Assembly (NCBI GenBank): GCA_039818985.1
Contig: JBCBSU010000001.1
Coordinates: forward strand, 894,367 to 958,366
Source: Pseudomonadota bacterium
Lineage (GTDB): Bacteria; Pseudomonadota; Alphaproteobacteria; Sphingomonadales; Sphingomonadaceae
Direction: 5' to 3'
Length of the DNA: 64,000 nt
Position 1 is the stretch's first letter. Every line of letters begins with the position of its first letter. The translations under genes and the position numbers were made by a program. Below, in pieces: positions 27,983 through 36,442 of the stretch. The notes beneath the pieces were generated by a model that was given only the letters and a program-made list of their open reading frames with translations, did no database searches and was not told the DNA's origin.

Positions 27983-28399
27983 ATGGGCGCAATCGAACTA
28001 CTTCTCGGTAAAGCTGGCTTTGTGATCTTTACGCTGGGCTTAGCAATCGGCGCCGTCATTCCGCATTTCCGCAATTCGCGTATGGGTCTTTCGGCGCATA
28101 CCACTGCGGTCCAAACAGGAACCGCGCTCATCGCCTTTGGTCTTTTTTGGCCTCATCTTGAGATTGCTAGCTGGGCCGCGATGCCCTTAGCCATTTCGCT
28201 TATCGCATCATTCGCCATCCTGATTGTTGGTCTTGTTTTGGCCGCATCCTTTGGCGCGAGCGAAACGCTACCTATTGCGGGAAAGGGTTTTAGCAGCACC
28301 AAAGCGAAGGAGCGCACCGTCTCGATCTTGACCCTCGGAAGTTCTGTGTCGATGCTTCTCACCTGCGTCGCGGTTTGCTTCTTTTTCCTATTCCCATAG
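27983..28399 (+). CDS. (Hydroxyamino)benzene-mutase-like membrane protein
   Basis: 138-residue protein with four hydrophobic helices (about 8-26, 42-60, 66-90, 113-137). The segment FTLGLAIGAVIPHFRNSRMGLSAH, broken over helix 1 and its loop, followed by TGTALIAFGLFWP matches the pattern remembered for HabA/HabB-type hydroxylaminobenzene mutases, which rearrange hydroxylaminobenzene to 2-aminophenol in nitroarene metabolism. Substrate and activity are inference; relatives are common in genomes without nitroarene pathways. Divergent from, and probably controlled by, the TetR regulator. Confidence 0.6.
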   Translation: MGAIELLLGKAGFVIFTLGLAIGAVIPHFRNSRMGLSAHTTAVQTGTALIAFGLFWPHLEIASWAAMPLAISLIASFAILIVGLVLAASFGASETLPIAGKGFSSTKAKERTVSILTLGSSVSMLLTCVAVCFFFLFP

Positions 28400-28710
28400 C
28401 CGAGAAATGGCCGCTTTATGGCATTGCAAGAGTGTGCGGGGATGTCCGCCTCTGGGTCGATACCGGAATGACCGGTTTTCGATGCTGCCTGACTGTTCGC
28501 ACATAAGATTAGGCTATCCTGCCGGAAAGCGAGACGAACCATATTCTCGAATTTAGGGCCTTGTCGATGATCCGGAATTGGAGTCCAGGGTGAGCGGTTG
28601 AGATGCTCGGTGGTCAATCCGAAAGTTGGCGGTTGAGCTGCTCAATCGCACCCAGCTTGTAGTCATCCGGGCTCTTGCGATCTGACCGCAGCCGGGCTAT
28701 CTTTTCCCTT
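28400..28710. other. 311-bp gene-free stretch
   Basis: No supported gene. It carries GAAATGGCCGCTTT near 28404 and GGGATGTCCGCC near 28439, fragments resembling those in the 24.4- and 27.2-kb gaps, and a short GCGGTTGAG direct repeat at about 28592 and 28631. Confidence 0.4.
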
Positions 28711-29088
28711 ATGCTTTACGATGTCCTCACTCCGTCCGAATATCTCGCTGCCTTGGAGGATGATTGGCGTAAAGCGCATCTGTTGGAGATACGCGCCAAA
28801 ATTCTCGATCGCGAACCAGGACTGGTTGAGCGTATCAATTTCAAGATGCTCGCATATGGCACCGATGATATCGAATTGTTTCACTTGAACGCGCAACGCG
28901 GCTATGTGAGCTTGTACGTTGGCAATATCGAAACCATCGACCCCGAACGCGCGTTGCTCTCGGCGTTTAGCCTCGGCAAAGGCTGTATTCGTTTCCGCAA
29001 AACAGCAAACTTGAAAGATCCCGGGCTCGATACCTTCATTGAAAGAGCTCTGTCGCTCTTCAAGGCGGGCAATCCTGTCGACTGTTAG
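28711..29088 (+). CDS. DUF1801-like protein
   Basis: 125 residues. The N-terminal TPSEYLAALEDDWRKAHLLEIRAKI and the C-terminal GKGCIRFRKTANL followed by DTFIERAL fit DUF1801 (YdhG-like) proteins, small cytosolic proteins of unclear role, some called iron-chaperone-like. No ribosome-binding site is obvious before the ATG at 28711; a TTG at 28675 is an alternative. The gene stands alone. Confidence 0.6.
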   Translation: MLYDVLTPSEYLAALEDDWRKAHLLEIRAKILDREPGLVERINFKMLAYGTDDIELFHLNAQRGYVSLYVGNIETIDPERALLSAFSLGKGCIRFRKTANLKDPGLDTFIERALSLFKAGNPVDC

Positions 29089-29299
29089 AGCCGTGAGCTG
29101 AAAGGCGGCTTTGTTGCTTCTGCCGTCAATAAGCAGACCGTCGGTTAGTGGGGCCAGCGCTGATTGCCCGATTTGTCAAGCTCACCAGCTCGGAGCAGAT
29201 GGTCAGCAATCGGCTCAATCATCGTCACTCCTGCAAAAGCTGATAGACAGTGATGCTTCGTGCTCGACAATGGCGGGTGTTTGAACCAGTGTCCGTCCA

Positions 29300-30034
29300 A
29301 TGAAATCCTTTTTGCAAGCTCAAACCCTTACCTGGCCTTTCATGGCTTGGCTGTCGGTGGCGCTGGCGGGGTTTGTGGCTCCTGCCATCGCCATGTTCTG
29401 GTTCGTGAATGCGCCTGCTCCCACTCCGCTGGCCCCGGTTGGCGGCCCGATATTGGCGATAGGCCTTATGGGAGCCGGTATGATTGGGGCGGCCGCTGCC
29501 GGGCGCTTGTGGTTTGGCCTCCTTCTTGCCCTCCTGACCAGCGCCGGCCTCATACTGTTCGCGCGCATGCTAGCTATGCCAACCTTGCTGCACCCGCTAT
29601 CAACCGGGCTAGCTGTCATTATCGCCGGCATTAGCTTCGCTGCGCGGGGCACGCTGTTTGCCCGTAGCGCATCCGGTAAAGGTTGGTGGATTGCCGTCTT
29701 TGTGGTCGCCGGCGAGGCTGCTGTCGTCCTCACAGCCTCTGCACGACCGGGTTTGTTGCCGGATTGGCTGCTAGCTCTTCTGCCGGCGCAATGGGCCAGC
29801 ATTGCGATCCAGACCGCGCTCACCGGTACCGGCACTCGTGCGGCAAGCTCTGCCCTGATCGCTCTTGGTGGCACCGCAGCTGCTACGCTGCTGGTGGTCT
29901 GGCTATGGCCGCGCCGCTGGCCTTACCTGATAATGTTCACCGTATGGCTCGCTCTATCGGCGCTCGTCTACCACCAGTCCGGCCCTCCGACGGCCCGCAC
30001 TGACCTAGCTATCGCTGCGGCACCAAGTGGATAA
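29300..30034 (+). CDS. Polytopic membrane protein of unknown function
   Basis: 244 residues, strongly hydrophobic with about seven helices (roughly 12-36, 47-66, 70-88, 98-115, 126-147, 180-203, 208-224). No catalytic or transport motif is recognised. Composition (Ala, Leu, Thr, Pro-rich) suggests an integral inner-membrane protein. It lies just upstream of the RNase P RNA gene, separated by 113 bp, with no functional link evident. Confidence 0.6.
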   Translation: MKSFLQAQTLTWPFMAWLSVALAGFVAPAIAMFWFVNAPAPTPLAPVGGPILAIGLMGAGMIGAAAAGRLWFGLLLALLTSAGLILFARMLAMPTLLHPLSTGLAVIIAGISFAARGTLFARSASGKGWWIAVFVVAGEAAVVLTASARPGLLPDWLLALLPAQWASIAIQTALTGTGTRAASSALIALGGTAAATLLVVWLWPRRWPYLIMFTVWLALSALVYHQSGPPTARTDLAIAAAPSG

Positions 30035-30147
30035 ATTACCGCCGCCACCGCCATCCCGCTCTTGGATTGTAATCAGGCATTCAAGAACATACGCACAATC
30101 AACCAAGGCTGGACGCGCCGCAGCATGATCTGTTATGCGCAACCCAG

Positions 30148-30552
30148 CCAGAGGGCTGGACAGTCGCGCGCCGGCGCATTTGCAAAGGCTCGAGGAAAGT
30201 CCGGGCTCCACGAAACAAAGATGCCGGATAACGTCCGGCGATCCTGAGCATGTCGAAGGATCAGGGACAGTGCAACAGAAAGCAGGTCGCGAAGGCTTTG
30301 GTCACGTGACAGTGAAAGGGTGCGGTAAGAGCGCACCGCGCGCGCCAGCAATGGCCGCGGCACGGTAAACCCCATCTGGAGCAAGACCAAATAGGGATGG
30401 CGGGGCAGCGCAAGCTGCCGGACGGTTTCGGGTCCATGCCATCCGGGTTGGTTGCTGGAGCGTATCAGCAATGATGCGCCGAGAGGAATGGCTGTCGAAC
30501 CCGCTCTATATTATGGAGCAGGGGAACAGAACCCGGCTTACAGGCCCTCTGG
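30148..30552 (+). ncRNA. rnpB: RNase P RNA (bacterial type A)
   Basis: Catalytic RNA that trims tRNA 5' leaders. Universal blocks are present in order: GAGGAAAGTCCGGGCTC (from 30191), GGATAACGTCCGGC, ACAGTGAAAGGGTGCGGTAA, GAGCAAGACCAAATAGG, GGTTGGTTGCTGG, AGAGGAATG and GGGGAACAGAACCCGGCTTA. The closing stem pairs CCAGAGGGC (30148-30156) with GCCCTCTGG (30544-30552), which sets the ends. The hairpin after GTCCGGC (30240-30262) has been replaced by a REP-like palindrome. Confidence 0.96.
30240..30262 (+). repeat. REP-like palindrome forming an RNase P RNA hairpin
   Basis: GATCC (30240-30244) and GGATC (30258-30262) form the stem; the core CCTGAGCATGTCGAAGG matches the dispersed repeat core CTGAGCTTGTCGAAG seen at 46860-46874, with one base changed. 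It occupies the place of the short P9-type hairpin in related RNAs. Confidence 0.7.
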
Positions 30553-30915
30553 CATATAGTCTTGCGGAAATATTCTCAGCGCGCGGCGCTGGCCTGGAAC
30601 AGCGGCGCTGAACCGGCAGCAAGAGCTACACCGGTCGGTGCAGGCACACTGGCCAGCACAAAGCCCAGCACCATGAGGCTGGATAGCAAGGCAGAAAGGG
30701 TCAGTTGGCGGCTCATTACGGTCTCGTCTGTCAATATTGCACTGCAACATAGGTAGCCATGTTGAGTGCGCAACAGGGCTTCGACCAAATCCGCTGACCG
30801 CCGATAAACGGCATGGATCGAATAATATGCTTTGTTGATGGGAGCGATATTCAGGCCTGTCCGTTATCATGATAGTTGCTCCGGCGTAATCGCTGCCAAA
30901 AGGATGTGTAGAGAT
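30553..30915. other. Gap between rnpB and the secreted protein gene
   Basis: Holds one possible small leftward reading frame (30576-30716) and presumably the promoter of the gene starting at 30916. Nothing else was recognised. Confidence 0.5.
30576..30716 (-). CDS. Possible 46-residue signal-peptide-like protein
   Basis: A short frame from ATG 30716 encodes an N-terminal MSRQ followed by a hydrophobic stretch (LSALLSSLMVLGFVLASV) and a small Ala/Pro-rich tail, like a secreted or membrane-anchored small protein. It has no strong ribosome-binding site and no recognised family, so it may be spurious. Confidence 0.3.
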   Translation of the reverse strand: MSRQLTLSALLSSLMVLGFVLASVPAPTGVALAAGSAPLFQASAAR

Positions 30916-31899
30916 ATGCTTGCAAAGACAGCTTTTCTTGCTTTTGCCCTGGCGGGTGCCCAACAAGCCGGTATCGCGCAGGAGAGTCCTCCTGTAGAAG
31001 CACGGACGGTGCAGCAGGGCGATGAAGCCCGTGATGACACTGCCCCTGATGATACCGATGCCATTACCGTCACCGGCCAGCTCGAGCAGCGCAAGGCGAT
31101 ACTCGGCTATATTGATGCGGTGATCAGCGAGACCCCGGGCGACCAATATGCCCGCTTCACCGATCCGGTCTGCCCCTCGGCGATCGGCTTTTCGAAAGAG
31201 AATAATGCTCTCATCGAGAAGCGGATAAGGCAGGTCGCCAAACATGCCGGTGTCGAAGTCGCCGATGCCGAGTGCAGTCCCAATATCCATTTACTGATCG
31301 TTGATGACGGCAAGTCGGCGCTCAGAACGCTGCGGAGGCGGTATCGCGCCGCCTTCGGCCAGATGCCGCTATGGCAGCGCGACCGGCTGCAGCGGAATGA
31401 AGGGCCAGTTTATGCCTGGCACACCACCGATACCATCTCCAATGAGGACGGCACCAGTCGATCACGGCTGGGTGCGGGCGTGCCTGTTCCCGGCGGGGGC
31501 AACAGCGTCATTGGTTCCGAAGCGGTCAATGCCGCGCGCACCAGCACCAAGTCGCTGATAGGCGTTCCGGTGCGGCAGGAATTGCGCCATGCCTTTGTCA
31601 TTATAGAGCAGGATGCGGTGGCCGGCATGACGACGGTGCAGCTTGCCGATTATGCGCTGATGCGCGGTCTGATACAGACCGACCCGGAAGGCCCGAAAAA
31701 GGCGAATATCGAGTCGGTGCTCGAACTGTTCGACCCCGAATTGCGGTCCGATGACAGGCCGCTCAGCGTCCGTGACTGGGACGTGGCGCTGCTGACCGCG
31801 CTCTACAAGGCACCGGTAAATGTGCGATCGGCGCGCCAGCGTTCGGCGATGCGCCAGTTCTTCACCGACTATCTGAATACGGATGACGGCGGAAAGTAA
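30916..31899 (+). CDS. Secreted protein of unknown function
   Basis: 327 residues with a signal peptide (LAKTAFLAFALAGAQQAGIAQ) and an acidic low-complexity linker to about 50. The body has ITVTGQLEQRKAILGYIDAV and RFTDPVCPSAIGF with a Cys pair (VCPS and AECSPN) that could form a disulfide. I recall similar uncharacterised proteins in other sphingomonads but know no function. Start 30916 is chosen because it begins the signal peptide. Confidence 0.6.
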   Translation: MLAKTAFLAFALAGAQQAGIAQESPPVEARTVQQGDEARDDTAPDDTDAITVTGQLEQRKAILGYIDAVISETPGDQYARFTDPVCPSAIGFSKENNALIEKRIRQVAKHAGVEVADAECSPNIHLLIVDDGKSALRTLRRRYRAAFGQMPLWQRDRLQRNEGPVYAWHTTDTISNEDGTSRSRLGAGVPVPGGGNSVIGSEAVNAARTSTKSLIGVPVRQELRHAFVIIEQDAVAGMTTVQLADYALMRGLIQTDPEGPKKANIESVLELFDPELRSDDRPLSVRDWDVALLTALYKAPVNVRSARQRSAMRQFFTDYLNTDDGGK

Positions 31900-31996
31900 T
31901 TCCATTCGGTAAAGCGCCGGTTGCCGATAGCAATGTCACCGGCATTGCCTCCATGCCCCATGCGGATTAGGCTGTAACCATGGCAGGGATGTCCTC

Positions 31997-33736
31997 ATGG
32001 GGGTAGGATTGCATATATCAGGGCTGAGCAAATGGCTCTGGCGGGCCGTAATCCTGCTGTCCATCGGCGTGCTGCAGCTAGGCATTGCCAGCGCGGGTGA
32101 AAGACTGGAATGCGGCAGCGACAATGAAGACGCCCGCGTTGCCCTGATCATTGCCAATGGCCGCTATCCCGATTTCAACTGGCCGCAACTCGCCAATGCC
32201 ACCAATGACGGCAAGCAGGTCTGCAAGGCACTGGCGGGAACGGGTTTCCGGGTGACCCTGCTGCTTAATGCCAGCAGCACGGACATTCGCGAAAATCTGG
32301 GTGTATTTGGCAGACAGGCCGCCATCGCCGAAACTGCCCTGGTTTATTATGCTGGTCATGGCTTCGAATATGGCGGCAACAACTATATTGTTCCCGTTGA
32401 TGCGCCAGCGGTTGCAAGCAAGGCTGAGTTGTCTAGCGCCTTTATACCGTTGCAGCAGGTGATGGATGCCGCCAGTAATGCCAGCACATTTTCGCTGTTC
32501 TTCATGGATGCCTGTCGCACCGAGGACGCGGTTGTGCAGCTGCGCGATGTTGAACCGGCCGGGCCTGATGGTGGTGTGCATCCTGTCGGGCTGCTGCGGC
32601 TTGACCGTGGCGTTGTTTTCTATTCGACCGCCAAAGGCAGACCTGCCTTTGATGATGCACCCGCAGGGTCAAGGGTCAGCCCCTTCGCCAAAGCGATCAT
32701 TCAGCGGATCGATACGCCGGGGCTTGAACTGAGCTATTTCTTCAAAGCGGTCGGACGCGATGTCTATGCCCTGACCAAGGATATGCAGCCCGATGCGCAA
32801 TATCCCTTTCCCTATGGCATTTTCTACGACGATTTCTACTTCGTTGAAGCGTCGCGTGAACAGCGGCCCAACCCTGTGGGTTCCGCGCTTGGTGGTATAA
32901 TCGGTGGTTCGCGTCCGCGCCAGATCGATCCGGTATTGCTCGCCTGGCTTTCAGAACTGACGATAGACCGTCTTGCGGTGACCGATGAACCGGTCATCAT
33001 CGATGAACTGCTCGCCCGGTTCAAAGCCGAAGAGGTGATCAATGCCGCAATGTCGGGCAATATGCTGGCGCAATATCTGCTCGGCTATATGTATCATTTC
33101 GGCGTCGGCGTGCCCAAGGATTTGTCACGCGCGCGCACCATGCTGCGCCAGGCGGCGCAAAAGGGCCATCCGGCAGCACAGCTGGAATATGGCTATTTCC
33201 TGATCACCAACAAAAGCAGCGATGCAGATATCGATACCGCGCTGCAAATGTACCATGCGTCGGCAGAGCAGGGTTATGCCAAGGCGCAATCGCATCTGGC
33301 ATCGCTTTACTGGCTCGGCAAATATGGTCTGAATGACAAGCCCAGAGCGCTCGCGCTGTTTCGCTCGGCCGCCGATAAAGGCCATCCCTTCGCCATTTAT
33401 GCGCTGGGCACCTATGGCGACGACTTTACCGGTTCCGAGACACGGCTGCGTCAGCTTGCCGGTGACGGCAATCTCGAAGGACATCACTGGATATGCTCGC
33501 TCTATGACCATTATTATCGCGCCAGTGAAGCGGCGGAAGACTGCGTGAAGGCGGCCAGGGCAGGTTTTGCCGATTCACGCGCCATCACGGCGAGCCTCTA
33601 TGCCGAAGGGCGGGGGGTCGCCAAATCCGGCGAAGAGGCGTTGTTCTGGGCCGAGCTTGCGCTGGGCCAGCCGGACCTGCAACCGGGCAGAAAGGCAAAG
33701 ATGCTGTCACTCAAGGCTGGATATTCGGGCGAGTAA
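31997..33736 (+). CDS. Caspase-like (C14) protein with Sel1 repeats
   Basis: 579 residues. A signal or anchor helix at about 14-32 precedes a caspase-like domain (about 45-260) with the catalytic pair His121 in YYAGHGFEYGG and Cys173 in FFMDACRTED. From about 345 to 510 there are Sel1-type helical repeats (NMLAQYLLGYMYHFGVGV; PKDLSRARTMLRQAAQKG). Proteins of this architecture may be proteases or stress/signalling scaffolds; the target is unknown. The ATG follows AGGGATG. The location is probably periplasmic, inferred from the N-terminus. Confidence 0.85.
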   Translation: MGVGLHISGLSKWLWRAVILLSIGVLQLGIASAGERLECGSDNEDARVALIIANGRYPDFNWPQLANATNDGKQVCKALAGTGFRVTLLLNASSTDIRENLGVFGRQAAIAETALVYYAGHGFEYGGNNYIVPVDAPAVASKAELSSAFIPLQQVMDAASNASTFSLFFMDACRTEDAVVQLRDVEPAGPDGGVHPVGLLRLDRGVVFYSTAKGRPAFDDAPAGSRVSPFAKAIIQRIDTPGLELSYFFKAVGRDVYALTKDMQPDAQYPFPYGIFYDDFYFVEASREQRPNPVGSALGGIIGGSRPRQIDPVLLAWLSELTIDRLAVTDEPVIIDELLARFKAEEVINAAMSGNMLAQYLLGYMYHFGVGVPKDLSRARTMLRQAAQKGHPAAQLEYGYFLITNKSSDADIDTALQMYHASAEQGYAKAQSHLASLYWLGKYGLNDKPRALALFRSAADKGHPFAIYALGTYGDDFTGSETRLRQLAGDGNLEGHHWICSLYDHYYRASEAAEDCVKAARAGFADSRAITASLYAEGRGVAKSGEEALFWAELALGQPDLQPGRKAKMLSLKAGYSGE

Positions 33737-33752
33737 CGCCTAAATTCAGGTG

Positions 33753-34289
33753 ATGGCACATTCACGCAGATCGGTTGACTGGGGTTTTCCCCGCTGGCGC
33801 GGCTATGGCGCTTCGCGTGAGGCGGAAAAGGTCCGTATTTGCGATCGCCATGGCTGTGAGGAACCGGGAAACTGCCCGGCGCCGAAATCACCCAACAGCC
33901 CCGACCGCTGGTATTTCTGCGAGAAGCATGCAGCAGAATATAATCGCGGTTGGGACTATTTCGAGGGGCTGAGCAAGGAAGAAGCGGCGGCGCGGGCCCG
34001 TGACGAAACGCGCGAGAGCGAAGGTTATAGCGAGGCATCGCATTATGGCTGGGCCGGTTCTGGCGATGGTAGCCGCTCGGCCGATGAGATGCGGGCGCTG
34101 GAAGTGCTGGGTCTCGATCCGGATGTGGAATTTTCGGCGGTCAAGAAAGCCTATCGCCTGCTCGCCAAGCAAAACCATCCCGATACCAATCCCGACGACC
34201 AGGAGGCCGCCGAACGCTTCCAGGCGATCCAGCTCAGCTATCAGGTGCTCAAATCCGCAGAAGAGCGGCGCGAGTGGAAGCCGGAATAA
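33753..34289 (+). CDS. J-domain protein with N-terminal Cys/His cluster
   Basis: 178 residues. The C-terminal J domain (about 113-175; ALEVLGLDPDVEFSAVKKAY) carries the HPD tripeptide in AKQNHPDTNPDD that stimulates Hsp70 ATPase. The N-terminal part has CDRHGC, a further Cys in GNCPAP, and FCEKH, suggesting a metal-binding module. It is therefore a specialised DnaK co-chaperone rather than classic DnaJ (no Gly/Phe region, no zinc-finger repeats). GTG 33750 precedes the ATG by one codon. Confidence 0.82.
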   Translation: MAHSRRSVDWGFPRWRGYGASREAEKVRICDRHGCEEPGNCPAPKSPNSPDRWYFCEKHAAEYNRGWDYFEGLSKEEAAARARDETRESEGYSEASHYGWAGSGDGSRSADEMRALEVLGLDPDVEFSAVKKAYRLLAKQNHPDTNPDDQEAAERFQAIQLSYQVLKSAEERREWKPE

Positions 34290-34298
34290 TATTGTAGC

Positions 34299-35039
34299 TT
34301 AGAGCCAGCCGGCGATGCTGGGGATCAGGATCGCCAACACCAGCGCATTGCCAAGGCCATGGATGGCGATACCAATCCAGCTATTCTGATAGCGCTGCAC
34401 CAGAAACGGGATGACGAGGCTGATCGGCATCAACGTTAAAAAATTCCAGCGCATAAATGCGTGGACGAGAAGGTTCCAGCACAGCCCGTTGATCAGCCAG
34501 GCCCATTTACCAAAATAGCGCTGCTGCAGCGGCAGGGCATAGCCTCTCCAAAGCAGCTCTTCGCCGCCGATATTGATCACCAGCCATCCGAGCCAGAACA
34601 GCACGAGCCACCAGTTGCCGCGGACGGGGACACCCAAAAAACTTGCCAGCCCCTGCGAAATATCAAGTCTGGGGTCAAATAATTCGGGAATGATTTCAGG
34701 CGGTGCAAAAAAAGGAAATTGTGCAAAATAGGTGCCGGTACTCGCCAGCAGGATTTCACATAGCTGGAGAGTCAGAAAACCAGCGAAAATGGCAATCCAT
34801 GCCTCTTTTGTGGGTTTTGTCAGCCAGAATCTTTCACGAAAGGACAATGCCGATGCGCTTTGCCGATGTTGGAAAACCACCCAGGCCAGCATGGTGACAA
34901 TCGGCAACCATATTGCGGCTGTCCAACTGATAATCAGCGCTATGCCATGGTCGGTTGCCAATGGAACGCCGAGATATACCCCGGCGATTATGGCGATCCC
35001 CGGCAGACCGAAAAACAGCAGGGAACGGGTAAAATTCAC
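34299..35039 (-). CDS. CPBP-family intramembrane metalloprotease-like protein
   Basis: 246-residue polytopic membrane protein with the CPBP (Abi/CAAX-protease-like) signature: EELLWRG (Glu160, Glu161, Arg165), His193 in NLLVHAFMRW, and His227 with Asn231 in IHGLGN. All probable metal ligands are kept, so it may be an active intramembrane protease; the substrate is unknown. It starts with GTG at 35039 and is convergent with the J-domain gene, with only 9 bp between them. Confidence 0.85.
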   Translation of the reverse strand: MNFTRSLLFFGLPGIAIIAGVYLGVPLATDHGIALIISWTAAIWLPIVTMLAWVVFQHRQSASALSFRERFWLTKPTKEAWIAIFAGFLTLQLCEILLASTGTYFAQFPFFAPPEIIPELFDPRLDISQGLASFLGVPVRGNWWLVLFWLGWLVINIGGEELLWRGYALPLQQRYFGKWAWLINGLCWNLLVHAFMRWNFLTLMPISLVIPFLVQRYQNSWIGIAIHGLGNALVLAILIPSIAGWL

Positions 35040-35077
35040 TTGGGCTCAAGACCCGGTATGACGGTGAATATCTGCTA

Positions 35078-35485
35078 TCACGCCGCGTAACGTTGCGCCG
35101 TTTCGCGGATCAGCGCGATCATATTGGGGATGCCCTGGGTACGGTTGGATGACAGCTGGTTCTTGAGGTCAAACGGTTCCAGCGCCGCCGGAATGTCGGT
35201 ATCGAGTATCTGCTGGGGGGTGCCATCCTGCACAGTGGTTAGCACCAATGCTATAATGCCCTTGGTGATTGCCGCATTGCTGTCGGCGAGGAAGTGCAGA
35301 TCGCCATCATCGCCGCGGGTGGGATAAACCCATACCGCCGCCGAGCAGCCGCGCACCAGCGTCGCATCGGTCTTCAGCGCATCGGGCATCGGCTCCAGTT
35401 GACGGCCAAGCTCGATCAGCAGCCGATAGCGTTCGTCGCCATCGAGAAACGCATATTCGTCGACAATGTCATCAAGACTTTGCAT
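35078..35485 (-). CDS. sufE: SufE-like cysteine desulfuration protein
   Basis: 135-residue sulfur acceptor for the SufS cysteine desulfurase in Fe-S cluster assembly. The active Cys47 is in LVRGCSAAVWV, followed by the typical ITKGIIALVL and LSSNRTQGIPNM. Other suf genes are not in the window. It lies 69 bp after the last small gene of the psp-type operon in the same direction and could be read through from it. Confidence 0.88.
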   Translation of the reverse strand: MQSLDDIVDEYAFLDGDERYRLLIELGRQLEPMPDALKTDATLVRGCSAAVWVYPTRGDDGDLHFLADSNAAITKGIIALVLTTVQDGTPQQILDTDIPAALEPFDLKNQLSSNRTQGIPNMIALIRETAQRYAA

Positions 35486-35554
35486 GGCGGCGCGCTTAGC
35501 AAGACGCAGTCCGATGCGAAAGAGGGAAAGACGGGCGGAGCCAAGAGAACCGGC

Positions 35555-35800
35555 CTATAGCTCCACCCCGGCGGCGATGGCTTCCAGCTTGCGCAGCCGT
35601 TCGCGCAGATCGGCCAGCTCTATGCGGGTATTGGTGTTGTGCGGGTCATGCGTCTCGTCATCGCCGCTGCGTTGCTGGCGCAGCTCCATCTGCTTGAGCG
35701 CAATCCAGTCGTTCCAGGCACGCAACAGCGTCGCTGCGAGGATTGTGAGGCCGAGCAAGGCCGCCGCAGTCACAATCAAGATCGTAGTGGGTTCCTGCAT
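35555..35800 (-). CDS. PspB-like small membrane protein, paralogue 6 (diverged)
   Basis: 81 residues: a membrane helix at about 6-26, then a charged coiled coil ending in ELADLRERLRKLEAIAAGVEL. It resembles its upstream neighbours in layout, but the C-terminal signature is eroded (LEAIAAG in place of LER-I-x-TD; no EIE-x-LR end). AAGGAAG precedes the ATG. Last of six such genes in the operon. Confidence 0.65.
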   Translation of the reverse strand: MQEPTTILIVTAAALLGLTILAATLLRAWNDWIALKQMELRQQRSGDDETHDPHNTNTRIELADLRERLRKLEAIAAGVEL

Positions 35801-35837
35801 GATATCTTCCTTAAGGTTTCATCCTTGCATTCGGTGC

Positions 35838-36098
35838 TTAGCTGTTGCGCAAATCTTCTATTTCGCGGGCCAGGTCGCGCGATCCGCGGTCATCGGTAAT
35901 GACTCGCTCGAGCACTGCGATCCGTTCCTTGAGCTGGTGTACTTCTGCCTGCAATGCCTTGGCCTCGCTATTGTCGGAGCGGAACTGGTTGCCGTCCTCA
36001 TCCTCCAAAATGCCGTGCTGGGCGCGGTATCGGGCGCGCAGCACGCCAGCGATCGAGACGATCAGAACAATGCCAATGACCATTTCAAACGGATTCAT
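35838..36098 (-). CDS. PspB-like small membrane protein, paralogue 5
   Basis: 86 residues: membrane helix about 4-20, then a coiled coil (KALQAEVHQLKERIAVLERV) and the shared tail VLERVITD ... LAREIEDLRNS. The motif HGILEDEDGN after the helix recalls HGYPLEDEWGG of paralogue 1. GAGGGAAGAG precedes the ATG. Function unknown; probable inner-membrane partner of the Psp system. Confidence 0.72.
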   Translation of the reverse strand: MNPFEMVIGIVLIVSIAGVLRARYRAQHGILEDEDGNQFRSDNSEAKALQAEVHQLKERIAVLERVITDDRGSRDLAREIEDLRNS

Positions 36099-36147
36099 GT
36101 CTCTTCCCTCTATCTTCCTGTCTTCAGGCCCGCTGTGCGGCCGTTTA

Positions 36148-36414
36148 TCAGTTTAGTGACTCGTCGCGCAGATCCTCTATCTGCTGCGACAGGTCGTAAC
36201 CCTTGTCGGTAATCACCCGCTCCAGCACCCGCACCCGCTGCTCCAGCCGCTCGGTCTGGGCCGCATAGCGCGCGGCTTTCTCCGCGGTTTCGCTGCTGAC
36301 CGCCTCGATCTGCTTTTCCTTGACCTTGAGCCATTTGTTCACCGTGGTCGCGATGATGGCAATGATCGGAATCGACATGCCGACAAATGGGATCAATATG
36401 GCGAATTCTTTCAT
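36148..36414 (-). CDS. PspB-like small membrane protein, paralogue 4
   Basis: 88 residues: hydrophobic helix about 4-25, Lys/Glu-rich coiled coil, then RVRVLERVITDKGYDLSQQ and IEDLRDESLN. The last part matches its neighbours' tails. GAGAGGA precedes the ATG. It lies 28 bp after paralogue 3. Confidence 0.72.
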   Translation of the reverse strand: MKEFAILIPFVGMSIPIIAIIATTVNKWLKVKEKQIEAVSSETAEKAARYAAQTERLEQRVRVLERVITDKGYDLSQQIEDLRDESLN

Positions 36415-36442
36415 CGGCTAATCCTCTCTTCCCTCCCGGTGC

